Assembly: GCA_002392965.1 (NCBI GenBank)
Contig: DGIA01000031.1
Coordinates: forward strand, 1 to 39,705
DNA from: Bacteroidales bacterium UBA3834
GTDB lineage: Bacteria; Bacteroidota; Bacteroidia; Bacteroidales; P3
Reading direction: 5' to 3'
Length of the DNA stretch: 39,705 bases
Of the stretch, positions 24,144-32,417 are shown piece after piece; position 1 is the stretch's first letter, and each line of letters begins with the position of its first letter. Made by a program: the position numbers and the translations under genes. The notes beneath the pieces are model-generated. The model was not told the origin of the DNA. It did no database searches and worked only from the letters and a program-made list of their open reading frames with translations.

Positions 24144-25634
24144 ATGGCTTCATTACGAAAACTTCTCTCAGACTCGGTCATCTACGGCCTGAGCAGCATT
24201 GTCGGCAGGTTCCTGAACTACCTGCTCGTTCCCGTTTATACCTACCACATAAGCGCTGCCTCAGGCGGCTACGGCGTAGTGACCAACGTCTATGCCTACA
24301 CGGCGCTGCTCGCGGTCATCCTCACTTTCGGCATGGAGACGACATTCTTCTACTACGCCAACCGCGAAGGTATTGACCGCCGTAAGGTATTCTGTACGGC
24401 ACTGAGCGCCGTGGGCTCGGTGGCGGCAATCTTCCTTTTGCTGGTGATGCTCTTTATTGGCCCTGTTAGCGACTTCATGGGTTATAGCGACCATCCCGAA
24501 TACATCCGGGCCATGGCTACCGTTGTGGCTATCGACGCTTTCCAAGCCATACTCTTCGCCCGTCTGCGGCGCGATGGGCGCCCGTGGAAGTTCTTCTCAC
24601 TGAAGATGGCATTCATCATCCTCAGCATGGGACTCAACCTCTTCATCTTCCTTGTAGCGCCACACTGGAGCCACTTGTCGTGGATGTCGTGGTACGACGA
24701 AGCTGACAATGTGAAGTACATCTTCTATATCAACCTCTTCTGTACCGCCATCGTCACACTTGGCTTTTTCAAGGAGCTCAAGGATTTCAGGCTTTCGGAT
24801 TTCAGTGTGCCACTCCTGAAGCAGATGCTCAAATACACATGGCCGTTGCTTCTGCTCGGCATCGTGGGCAACTTCAACCAGACGGCCGACAAGATACTGC
24901 TGCCATGGCTGCTGCCTGGCGAAGATGGGCGCGTACAACTCGGCATTTACGGTGCCTGTGTCAAGATAGCCATGCTAATGGCCCTCATCACCCAAGCATT
25001 CCGCTACGCATACGAACCGTTTGTCTTCGGCGGCCAACGCGACAAACAGAGCAAGGAGACGCAAGCCCAGGCCACCAAGTACTTCATTATGTTCACCTTG
25101 CTGGCCTTCTTGGCGGTGATGTGCTACATCGAGTTATTCCAGCACTTTGTGGGCCCCGACTATCGCGAGGCTTTGCCGGCCATACCCATCGTGATGATGG
25201 CCGAGATACTGATGGGCATCTACTTCAACCTCTCATTCTGGTACAAGCTGACCGGCAAGACCTGGTGGGGCGCCGTGATGAGCACGATAGGATGTGTGGT
25301 GTTGGTAACCATCAACATCATCTTCGTGCCGAAGGTAGGCTATATGGCCTGTGCATGGGGTGGCTTGGCTGGCTACGGCGTCTGCGTGCTGTTGAGCTAT
25401 TTCATCGGACAACGGAAATACTACGTACCATATCCAGTAGGTGCCATTGCAGGCTACTTTGCCTTGGCCCTAGCCCTCTTCTGCATCACACAATTCACCG
25501 CTCAGGTTCCACATCTCTGGCTACGGCTGGTGCTGAACACCCTGCTACTGGGTGTTTACGTGGGCGTGGTGGCCTGGAACGAGCGCGCCTTACTGCAGCC
25601 TATCTTCAACCGAATCAAACACCTTCGCAAATGA
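24144..25634 (+). CDS. Polysaccharide/lipid-linked oligosaccharide flippase (MOP superfamily, Wzx-like)
   Basis: The 496-residue membrane protein has 12-14 predicted helices and the features of the polysaccharide transport family: the amphipathic N-terminal segment MASLRKLLSDSVIYGLSSIVGRFLNYLLVPVYT-type start, GGYGVVTNVYAY, and the central LLGIVGNFNQTADKILLPWLL. These flippases move lipid-linked sugars across the inner membrane for LPS, capsule or peptidoglycan assembly. No glycosyltransferase genes are near, so it is not inside a capsule locus; the single-copy setting resembles the conserved housekeeping flippase of Bacteroidales. It begins 83 bases from the divergent operon, and its stop overlaps the next gene by ATGA (25631-25634). 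Confidence 0.9.
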   Translation: MASLRKLLSDSVIYGLSSIVGRFLNYLLVPVYTYHISAASGGYGVVTNVYAYTALLAVILTFGMETTFFYYANREGIDRRKVFCTALSAVGSVAAIFLLLVMLFIGPVSDFMGYSDHPEYIRAMATVVAIDAFQAILFARLRRDGRPWKFFSLKMAFIILSMGLNLFIFLVAPHWSHLSWMSWYDEADNVKYIFYINLFCTAIVTLGFFKELKDFRLSDFSVPLLKQMLKYTWPLLLLGIVGNFNQTADKILLPWLLPGEDGRVQLGIYGACVKIAMLMALITQAFRYAYEPFVFGGQRDKQSKETQAQATKYFIMFTLLAFLAVMCYIELFQHFVGPDYREALPAIPIVMMAEILMGIYFNLSFWYKLTGKTWWGAVMSTIGCVVLVTINIIFVPKVGYMACAWGGLAGYGVCVLLSYFIGQRKYYVPYPVGAIAGYFALALALFCITQFTAQVPHLWLRLVLNTLLLGVYVGVVAWNERALLQPIFNRIKHLRK

Positions 25635-25831
25635 AAAAGATATTTCTCACTCTCTCCCTGATAGTTTTGGTCACTATATTAGCGGGGTGCCAACGTACCT
25701 GTGTATGCTACGGGTATGACGAACTTGAGCACCGTTTCAGTGAGGAACAGGTTAAAAACGAGGGCGGCAGTTGCCAAAACATGATTATCCGGGCTAACAC
25801 ACGCTTCTACTCCGTGTGCAACTGGGAATAA
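25631..25831 (+). CDS. Small Cys-rich lipoprotein (family member A)
   Basis: A 66-residue lipoprotein begins at the ATGA overlap with the flippase stop. It has a signal peptide with lipobox LAGC (acyl Cys19). After the lipidated Cys the cysteines are spaced x3-C-x-C, then x21, C, then x14, C, and the chain ends three residues later. The same order and nearly the same spacing occur in the two lipoproteins at 33286 and 33557, so I treat them as one family although sequence identity outside the cysteines is low. Function unknown. Twelve bases separate it from the radical SAM gene, so all four genes here form one operon. Confidence 0.8.
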   Translation: MKKIFLTLSLIVLVTILAGCQRTCVCYGYDELEHRFSEEQVKNEGGSCQNMIIRANTRFYSVCNWE

Positions 25832-25843
25832 ATCCAGCACCGA

Positions 25844-26800
25844 ATGCCACGCCTAGAACCACTAAAACACTGTACCCTCTGCCCACGTCAATGCGGGGCA
25901 GATCGAACAAATCCACACCCCACAACGCACTCATTCTGCGGCGCCTCCGAAAGGCCCGAAGTCGCCTCCGTGTGCCTGCACCGTGGAGAAGAGCCTCCGT
26001 TGAACCCCATTACTAACGTTTTCTTCTCTCATTGCAACCTACAGTGCATATACTGTCAAAACTGGCAAATCAGCGGACCGACGAGCAACCGAGCCACAAA
26101 TACAGAAAACATTGAAAGCCTCGCCGACCGCATTGTCCCCCAACTTTCTCCTATCACGCCCCTTTTGGGTCTGGTGACAGCAGCGCACTATGCACACCTC
26201 ATTCCACCTCTGCTCGAGGCAATCCACGCCCGACGCTCCTCTTCAGACGCGCCTCTCACCGTAGTCTATAACAGCAGCGGATACGAAAGCGTCGAAACGC
26301 TGCGTTCGCTCGAAGGACTCATCGACATCTACCTGCCTGATTTCAAATATATGGATTCCGCACTCGCCAAAACCTACAGCCACGCAGCCAATTACCCCGA
26401 AGTTGCCTCGGCCGCCATAAACGAAATGATCCGACAGGTCGGCATCGGTCTCAAAACCGACGACAACGGCTTCGCCTACCGCGGTATCATCGTCCGTCAC
26501 CTCGTACTTCCGGGACACACCTCCAACTCACTCGCCGTCCTCGACCACCTCGCATCAATTTCTTCTCTTCACTCGCCATTTTCCAACCTTCACCTCTCTC
26601 TCATGGCACAATACTTTCCTCCGCACGAAGGTCTGCCCGCCCCACTCAACCGTACTGTTTCTCCTGAAGAATACGCCCTTGTCGTCCATCGAGCTGAAGA
26701 GCTGGGATTCTCCGAAGGATGGATTCAGGAACTCACGGCTCAAAACAACTACCGTCCTGACTTTACTCATCCCAACCCATTCCAAAGCCAACAATCATGA
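25844..26800 (+). CDS. Radical SAM protein of the PflA-like COG1313 group
   Basis: The 318-residue protein has the radical SAM [4Fe-4S] motif C64-x3-C68-x2-C71 (SHCNLQCIYCQNWQIS). An N-terminal cluster of extra cysteines (C10, C13, C17, C32, C44; CTLCPRQCGADR and FCGA) is typical of the group annotated as 'putative pyruvate-formate-lyase activating' proteins of COG1313, whose real substrates are mostly unknown. Further family marks are YNSSGYES, YLPDFKYMD and LVLPGH, and SLMAQYFP near the end. No glycyl radical enzyme is nearby. A low-complexity stretch around residues 236-252 (SISSLHSPFSNLHLS) may be an expansion. The stop overlaps the next start by ATGA (26797-26800). Confidence 0.88.
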   Translation: MPRLEPLKHCTLCPRQCGADRTNPHPTTHSFCGASERPEVASVCLHRGEEPPLNPITNVFFSHCNLQCIYCQNWQISGPTSNRATNTENIESLADRIVPQLSPITPLLGLVTAAHYAHLIPPLLEAIHARRSSSDAPLTVVYNSSGYESVETLRSLEGLIDIYLPDFKYMDSALAKTYSHAANYPEVASAAINEMIRQVGIGLKTDDNGFAYRGIIVRHLVLPGHTSNSLAVLDHLASISSLHSPFSNLHLSLMAQYFPPHEGLPAPLNRTVSPEEYALVVHRAEELGFSEGWIQELTAQNNYRPDFTHPNPFQSQQS

Positions 26801-27366
26801 AATACAAACTCGACCCCATAGACCTTGAAGACGACCTCGAAGGATGGGCATTTCTTCACTTCCACACCTCTCTTCCTTCATACGCATTCGCCGACATACT
26901 CAACCAACTGTACGACTTTCAACTCCACCGCATCGACAATCTCGACATTGATGGTACCCAATGGCCACTCTTTCACCACATCGATACCGTGGCCCACCTC
27001 AAATATTATCTCCTCGAACGTCCACCTGCAGCTCCTATATGGAACACCGGCGACATGATTCTCGTTATGTCTGGCGACACCGCACAACTGGCGGCCGAGC
27101 GACTATACGCCGACCTCTCCACCCCGACCCAACCCAACCCAACAGACTTACTCGCGCTCCAACACACCGATCTCCTGGAACAATTGTTCTCCGCTTTCAC
27201 CGTTGCCTCCACTATATCTTTCTCCGACACGACACCCCTCTCCCGCAAAGCGCAAAAGGAACGTGCTGCCATACAACAATATTGTAATCGAATCATCGAA
27301 GCCTTCGACAAACGCTATCTCGACCTCGCCGATGAAGAACGTATGATTCAATTAAAACAGTCATAA
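26797..27366 (+). CDS. Small cytoplasmic protein of unknown function (possibly IPExxxVDY-like)
   Basis: The 189-residue protein lacks signal peptide and membrane segments. Residues 15-100 show a pattern of strands and helices reading GWAFLHFHTSLPSYAFADILNQ-type sequence, then WPLFHHIDTVAHLKYYLLE and GDMILVMSGD; this recalls the small Bacteroidota 'IPExxxVDY' proteins but the name-giving motif is not clearly present. The C-terminal third is helical, with charged residues (RKAQKERAAIQQYCNRIIEAFDKRY). It is coupled by ATGA to the radical SAM gene and is the last gene of the operon; pepD follows with its own promoter. Confidence 0.75.
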   Translation: MKYKLDPIDLEDDLEGWAFLHFHTSLPSYAFADILNQLYDFQLHRIDNLDIDGTQWPLFHHIDTVAHLKYYLLERPPAAPIWNTGDMILVMSGDTAQLAAERLYADLSTPTQPNPTDLLALQHTDLLEQLFSAFTVASTISFSDTTPLSRKAQKERAAIQQYCNRIIEAFDKRYLDLADEERMIQLKQS

Positions 27367-27377
27367 CAGAAGTTTTT

Positions 27378-27409
27378 TTTGGCGAATCAAAAAAAACAGC
27401 GTATATTTG
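27378..27409 (+). promoter_or_regulatory. Full Bacteroidota promoter of pepD (TTTG-N20-TATATTTG)
   Basis: This is the best promoter in the window: -33 TTTG at 27378-27381, a 20-base spacer and -7 TATATTTG at 27402-27409, followed by CA. Transcription is predicted to start near 27416, giving a leader of about 40 bases to the ATG at 27457. It separates pepD from the flippase operon upstream. Confidence 0.85.
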
Positions 27410-27456
27410 CACTCACGTTAGCAATGAAAAACAATTAATCAAAAACCATATTGCTT

Positions 27457-28914
27457 ATGACCATCAAAGACCTTGAACCGAAAGAGTTATGGGAAAATTT
27501 CCATTCCCTTACCCGTCAGCCCCGTCCTTCAAAGCACGAGGAGAAAGTTCGCAAATTCCTTATCGATTGGGCCAAAAAGAACAAGATTGACTGCCGCGTC
27601 GATGGCGTTGGCAACGTGATTCTCAGCAAGCCCGCCACAAAGGGCATGGAGAAAGTGCACCCCGTGGTACTGCAGGCCCACATGGATATGGTTCCCCAAG
27701 CCCGTGCCGGCAAGAAGCACGACTTTGAGAAGGACCCCATCGAGACCAAGATTGTCGGCGATTGGGTGTATGCCTGTGACACCACTCTCGGTGCCGACGA
27801 CGGCATGGGTGTTGCCGCCATCATGGCTGTCTTCGCCAGCAAGACCGTCAAACACGGTCCGCTGGAGGCTTTGATCACCACCGACGAAGAAACTGGCATG
27901 ACTGGTGCATTCGGCCTCAAAAAGGGCGAGCTGAAGGGCGACTATCTGTTGAACCTTGACTCAGAAACCGAAGGTGAACTCTATGTAGGTTGCGCCGGCG
28001 GCATCGATGCAGCACTTTCCATTCCCTACACCACCGAGAAGGCACCTAAAGGCATGGTGGCCTACAAGCTGACCATCGGCGGCTTGAAAGGTGGCCACAG
28101 CGGCATGGAAATCAACACCGGCCGCGCCAACGCCAACAAACTGCTATTCCGTCACCTTCGCTGGGTGGCCGAATGCGGCATCCGTCTCATCAGCATTGAG
28201 GGTGGCAACATGCGTAACGCCATCCCACGCGATGCCGAAGCCGTCGTAGCTATGCCGAAAGAGCACGAAGGCTGCATCCTGAAAGAATTCGACAAGGTAG
28301 CCGGCTGGGTGAAGAAAGAACTTGCCAATGTGGAGCCCGATTTCTTCATGAAATACGAAAAAGTTCGCATGAACCCCACCGTCATCAGCGAAGAAGGCAC
28401 TCAGAAGATCATCAATCTCATGATGGTGGCTCCAAACGGTGTCATCCGTATGAGCAAAGACATGGAGGGCCTGGTGGAGACCTCGTTGAACCTGGCCATT
28501 GCCAAGACAACTGCAGCCAAGAAGTTTGTCGTCTATGCCCTGCTTCGCTCCTCCGTCGATACCGCCAAGGAAGCACTCGCCGAGCGTCTTGTCTGCCTGG
28601 CCGAGTTGGCTGGTGGCAAGTGCCAGCTGAGCGGAGCCTACCCGGGATGGAAACCCAACATGCAAAGCCAGCTGCTCAAAACCATGAAGGCCACCTACAA
28701 GAAGCTCTACAAGAAAGAGCCTGCCGTGATGGCCATCCACGCCGGTCTCGAGTGTGGTCTGCTCGGAGGAAAATATCCCGACATGGAGATGATATCCTTC
28801 GGCCCCACGCTGCAGAGCCCCCACAGTCCCGACGAGCGCTGCAACATTCCCAGTGCCAAGAAGTTCTACGACTACCTCCTGGCCGTATTAGAAGCAATCC
28901 CCGTGAAGAAATAA
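27457..28914 (+). CDS. pepD: Aminoacyl-histidine dipeptidase (cytosol non-specific dipeptidase, M20C)
   Basis: PepD (485 residues) is a zinc-dependent cytoplasmic dipeptidase that completes degradation of imported peptides, including Xaa-His. M20C motifs: AHMDMV with metal ligands H75 and D77, GADDG at 112-116 (bridging Asp114), TTDEETGM at 141-148 (E144/E145), the GGHSG(M)EI loop of the dimerisation domain, and the C-terminal HAGLECG and GPTLQSPHSPDE with the last metal histidine. A TTG two codons upstream is rejected in favour of the ATG. It has a consensus promoter and a 15-base-pair terminator and so is monocistronic. Confidence 0.96.
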   Translation: MTIKDLEPKELWENFHSLTRQPRPSKHEEKVRKFLIDWAKKNKIDCRVDGVGNVILSKPATKGMEKVHPVVLQAHMDMVPQARAGKKHDFEKDPIETKIVGDWVYACDTTLGADDGMGVAAIMAVFASKTVKHGPLEALITTDEETGMTGAFGLKKGELKGDYLLNLDSETEGELYVGCAGGIDAALSIPYTTEKAPKGMVAYKLTIGGLKGGHSGMEINTGRANANKLLFRHLRWVAECGIRLISIEGGNMRNAIPRDAEAVVAMPKEHEGCILKEFDKVAGWVKKELANVEPDFFMKYEKVRMNPTVISEEGTQKIINLMMVAPNGVIRMSKDMEGLVETSLNLAIAKTTAAKKFVVYALLRSSVDTAKEALAERLVCLAELAGGKCQLSGAYPGWKPNMQSQLLKTMKATYKKLYKKEPAVMAIHAGLECGLLGGKYPDMEMISFGPTLQSPHSPDERCNIPSAKKFYDYLLAVLEAIPVKK

Positions 28915-28930
28915 TCCTTCACCGTTGTGC

Positions 28931-28968
28931 AAAAAGAAGGGTGCCCTTTGTATGGCACCCTTCTTTTT
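28931..28968. terminator. Strong bidirectional terminator between pepD and the 28983 gene
   Basis: AAAAAGAAGGGTGCC (28931-28945) pairs perfectly over 15 bases with the arm at 28954-28968 around an 8-base loop. Each strand ends with a run of T, so it stops transcription from both converging genes, 16 bases after the pepD stop and 14 bases after the other gene's stop. Confidence 0.92.
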
Positions 28969-28982
28969 TGGTCAGACGTCCA

Positions 28983-30824
28983 TCAGAGACCAATGATAAC
29001 TTTGATTTTCTCGACGTTGCTTTCCCGCTTGAGTTTTGCGTCAGCATCGGCGGCATTGGGGCTGCGGAGGGTGGTGATGAAAGCCTGCTGCATCTCAAGA
29101 ATATAGTCACATTGCCGATCATAGCGCCGCAAATCTTCGGTATTGGTGATCTCAGTAAGGCCACGGTAAGCCTTGTACATACGGCTATAAGCCTTACGCA
29201 GGTTGCCATAAGGGAGCTCACGATCATCAATTATTTTCTCATTGGCCTTCACTTGTTCCTGTTTGTGCAAAATCCGCAGGCAAAGTTGCTGCATCTCCAC
29301 ATGTCCCTGCAGTATATTGATAAAACTGCGGCCTCGTTCAACGGTGTAGAACGACGGGCGCAGGTCGGCCTGTTTACGCAGCAGACGATAGCCGTTGGAA
29401 AGCACTCCGTCAATCTTGCGGCCTGCCATCAGACTGTCGTCGTTGGCGGCAATCGTGTGACGGAGGTCAATCACGTCAAGGAAGCACTGCTGCACACTTC
29501 TGACCTCGTCGAGCTGTACCTCATAGAGGTCAGCACCGGCGTTATCCTTGAACGAAGGCATGGGTCGCAGATGAGCCTGGGCATCGTGGTAGGTGGAGAC
29601 CACATCCGGCAGATTGCGCTGGGCGAGAATGGAGTCACTACGCAGCGAGAGATCTTCATAAACGGGATAGAGATCCATATAACGCTGTTGGGCAGCAATA
29701 AAATCTTCCAAGCTTTGGATGAACAGCAGGCTTTCTGCATTGGAAGTGAAAGCGGGCAGCTGATCCACCGTACGTAGTACATCGCGGTAAGCGGCAGTAA
29801 CATCACGATACTTTTTGCCGAAGAGCGTCGAAATATTTTCTGAGCCGGCTGCAATTGTGGCACGCAGATCGATAGTCTGTACATAGCGTTGCTGGACATT
29901 AATCAGCGTACGCATACGTGTAGTATAATCCTCATACTCTTTCACATCGGCAAAAGAGACAGGGACGGTGGTCTGCTTGAAAACCTTGGAATAACTACGG
30001 TATATGTCTGAGTTCTCCTTGTCGCAACGCACCTTGAGAACATTCTTGAAGTTCTCAATCTGATAGGGAAGCGAATTTTGCCCCAAGACATTCTCCAGCA
30101 CGTCGTTCTGGAACGAGTTGAGCTGGTCCAGCCGCTCAATGCTCTCGTCAGTAGCATTCCCCACCGATAGGTCATACTTGTTATAGACCATCAAATAGCT
30201 GTAGTATAAATCCTTCAGCTGTTTCAACTTATTCTTGTCGGTGATGCCGGCTCCATCACAGGCGGTGATGATAGCCCTGTGGTGCAGCTCTATATTGGAG
30301 CGCAGATCCGAGGCCACACGGTTGCGTTCTTCTTGCAGACGACGGGCCTCTTCCTCGGCACGCCGACGTGCCGCTTCCTTTTCAGCCTCGATGCGCTGCT
30401 GTTCCAATCTGCTGTACTTGATACTCATCCGGCCCATCAACTCTGACAGGCTACGCAGACGGTACTCATAGATGGCATAGTCGGCCAGCACAGTATTGCT
30501 GTCAAGCCAGATCAGGCTGTCACGGAAATCATAGTCGTTCTCAATCGACGAGATAGCTTTCTGGGCCTTCGTGCGAATAGACACACAGAGGTTGGTGAGT
30601 GCCACATAATCCTGTGGCTGTTCGTCCAGGTAGCGCATGATGGCCGCCGTGTCGTTGACCCAAGCCGAATCGAGTCCGTAGTTACCCATCAAATCACCCA
30701 CACTGAGCACCGTGGGCGGCGCTACAGGCTTGGCCTTGGTTTTCTTGGGCTTCTGACTCATAACTGCCATGGGCAGCAACACCATGAGAAAGACTAAGAG
30801 GATGCGTTTCATGTTATCTTTCAA
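28983..30824 (-). CDS. Exported coiled-coil protein with five ~67-residue repeats
   Basis: The 613-residue protein has a signal peptide (ending about AVMSQ), then a helical region with a highly charged coiled-coil at about 140-175 (EAEKEAARRRAEEEARR). The C-terminal 350 residues contain five consecutive units of about 66-72 residues. Units 2 to 5 each begin QQ and continue as QQRYVQTIDLR, QQRYMDLYPVYE, QQCFLDVIDLRHT and QQLCLRILHKQ; a more degenerate first unit begins FQNDVLENVL. A partial QQAFITTL follows. Each unit ends with an aromatic-rich turn and looks like helical hairpins. I know no named family. It is 17 bases downstream of the PurF-like gene, so it is probably cotranscribed, and it ends at a strong terminator. 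Confidence 0.85.
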   Translation of the reverse strand: MKDNMKRILLVFLMVLLPMAVMSQKPKKTKAKPVAPPTVLSVGDLMGNYGLDSAWVNDTAAIMRYLDEQPQDYVALTNLCVSIRTKAQKAISSIENDYDFRDSLIWLDSNTVLADYAIYEYRLRSLSELMGRMSIKYSRLEQQRIEAEKEAARRRAEEEARRLQEERNRVASDLRSNIELHHRAIITACDGAGITDKNKLKQLKDLYYSYLMVYNKYDLSVGNATDESIERLDQLNSFQNDVLENVLGQNSLPYQIENFKNVLKVRCDKENSDIYRSYSKVFKQTTVPVSFADVKEYEDYTTRMRTLINVQQRYVQTIDLRATIAAGSENISTLFGKKYRDVTAAYRDVLRTVDQLPAFTSNAESLLFIQSLEDFIAAQQRYMDLYPVYEDLSLRSDSILAQRNLPDVVSTYHDAQAHLRPMPSFKDNAGADLYEVQLDEVRSVQQCFLDVIDLRHTIAANDDSLMAGRKIDGVLSNGYRLLRKQADLRPSFYTVERGRSFINILQGHVEMQQLCLRILHKQEQVKANEKIIDDRELPYGNLRKAYSRMYKAYRGLTEITNTEDLRRYDRQCDYILEMQQAFITTLRSPNAADADAKLKRESNVEKIKVIIGL

Positions 30825-30841
30825 TTATCGTTTTTCGACTT

Positions 30842-32269
30842 TCATTTGTCCCCGTAAGAGGAAGCATCGAAGCAATGGGTGCAGATGCTTGCCTTGGGCA
30901 ACCCGATGGCATTGCATACATCCTCCACCGTATTGAACTTCAACGTATCCACACCCACATGCTGGCGTATCACCTCGACCATGCGGAGATATTCAGGGGT
31001 ATCGGCCTGCTGATAAGCACGCAGTTTCTCGGGAGCAAGGTTGGCGGCGGGAATGCCCTCCAGCTCTTCGATGACACGACGGGTGATGAGTTCACGGTCG
31101 GTTTTGCTTGCACTGAAGTTAAGGAACGTACAGCCATGCACCAAAGGAGGGCAACTGATACGCACATGAACCTTCTTGGCGCCATAATCGTAGAGCATCT
31201 TCACGTTGTCTCTCAACTGGGTACCGCGCACAATAGAGTCGTCACAGAACACCACTTCCTTTCCTGAAAGCACCGCACGGCTGGGTATGAGTTTCATTTT
31301 GGCCACCAGGAAACGGTCGGCCTGACTGACGGGCATGAAGCTGCGGCTCCAGGTAGGCGTGTATTTGAGCAAGCCACGTTTGTAGGGAATCTTGCGTCCG
31401 TTGCTGTAACCCAAAGCCATACCGATGCCACTGTCGGGGATGGGGCTCACGAAATCGGGCTCCACGTCGTCGCGTTCACCCATGATGCGGCCCAGATTGT
31501 AGCGCACCTCCTCCGCATTGATCCCTTCGTATTCGGTGCAGGGGTAGCCATAGTAGATCCACAAGAACGAGCATATCTGGTTCTTCTCTTCGGCGGGTTT
31601 CAACACCTTGATACCGCCATCTACCGTCACCTTGACAATTTCACCAGGCCCCACAAACCGGCAGGTCTCATACCCCAGATTCACATACGAGTGGCTTTCG
31701 CTGGCCACGGCGTAGTCGTTACCCCGGCGACCGATGACAATGGGGGTACGCCCATAGCGGTCACGGGCGGCGATGATGCCGTCGGGCGTCAGTATCAGCA
31801 TGCTGCACGAACCTTTCACCCTGTCATAGACATTCTGTATGCCGTGCACGAAATCAGTTCCCTGGCTGATAAGCAGCGCCACCAGCTCAGTGGGATTGGT
31901 TCGGCCTATACTCAGGTCGGTAAACTGCTGATGCTGGTTCAGGCAGAACTGCTCCAGTTCGTCGATGTTGTTGATTTTGCTGACCGTGGCAATAGCAAAA
32001 CGTCCCAGATGCGAGTTCACCATCACGGGCTGGGCCTCGGTGTCGCTGATCACACCGATACCCACATTACCCAGCATCTCGGCCAAATCCTTCGAGAACT
32101 TGGGACGGAAATGCGAATTCTGGATGTTGTGGATGTTCTGGTGGGCCTGAAGACCATCGAAGGTGGCCATACCGGCACGCTTTGTGCCCAGATGAGAATG
32201 ATAATCCGTTCCGTAGAACAGATCGGAGATACATGATTGCTCGGAGACCACTCCAAAGAAACCGCTCAT
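30842..32269 (-). CDS. PurF-like amidophosphoribosyltransferase with Ser in place of the glutaminase nucleophile
   Basis: PurF makes 5-phosphoribosylamine from PRPP and glutamine. The 475-residue protein has both halves: an Ntn glutaminase-like domain (HLGTKRAGM, VNSHLGRFA) and a phosphoribosyltransferase with PRPP loop VVFCDDSIVRGTQ at 339-351 and DSG at 279-281. Four cysteines match the Fe-S ligands of B. subtilis PurF: C233, C380, C463 and C466. However, the residue after the initiator Met is Ser (MSGFFG; codon AGC), where active Ntn glutaminases need Cys2. There is no other nearby start that would expose a Cys. It may use free ammonia, pair with another glutaminase or be regulatory. From memory, Bacteroidota often carry a second PurF of this kind beside a canonical longer one; I could not check this. 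Confidence 0.88.
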   Translation of the reverse strand: MSGFFGVVSEQSCISDLFYGTDYHSHLGTKRAGMATFDGLQAHQNIHNIQNSHFRPKFSKDLAEMLGNVGIGVISDTEAQPVMVNSHLGRFAIATVSKINNIDELEQFCLNQHQQFTDLSIGRTNPTELVALLISQGTDFVHGIQNVYDRVKGSCSMLILTPDGIIAARDRYGRTPIVIGRRGNDYAVASESHSYVNLGYETCRFVGPGEIVKVTVDGGIKVLKPAEEKNQICSFLWIYYGYPCTEYEGINAEEVRYNLGRIMGERDDVEPDFVSPIPDSGIGMALGYSNGRKIPYKRGLLKYTPTWSRSFMPVSQADRFLVAKMKLIPSRAVLSGKEVVFCDDSIVRGTQLRDNVKMLYDYGAKKVHVRISCPPLVHGCTFLNFSASKTDRELITRRVIEELEGIPAANLAPEKLRAYQQADTPEYLRMVEVIRQHVGVDTLKFNTVEDVCNAIGLPKASICTHCFDASSYGDK

Positions 32270-32354
32270 AATGTGATTGTTTTAAATGATAAATAATTTA
32301 TATAATATTGATTACTATGCAATTGACCACACCTGCATCCTCGCAAATAAAGTG

Positions 32355-32362
32355 CAAAGATA
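32355..32362 (-). promoter_or_regulatory. Bacteroidota -7 promoter element (TATCTTTG) of the PurF-like gene
   Basis: On the minus strand TATCTTTG followed by CA lies 86 bases before the ATG at 32269, in a 148-base AT-rich gap that contains nothing else recognisable. No TTTG at the right spacing upstream is evident. Confidence 0.65.
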
Positions 32363-32417
32363 CAAAATAATCGATAATGTAATAAAAATATTTACGAACA
32401 GATGAACGGCATGAATC

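Noticed and set aside
24144..25634. Capsule or O-antigen locus around the flippase
   Set aside because: No glycosyltransferase, polymerase or sugar-nucleotide genes are adjacent; the neighbours are a lipoprotein and a radical SAM protein.
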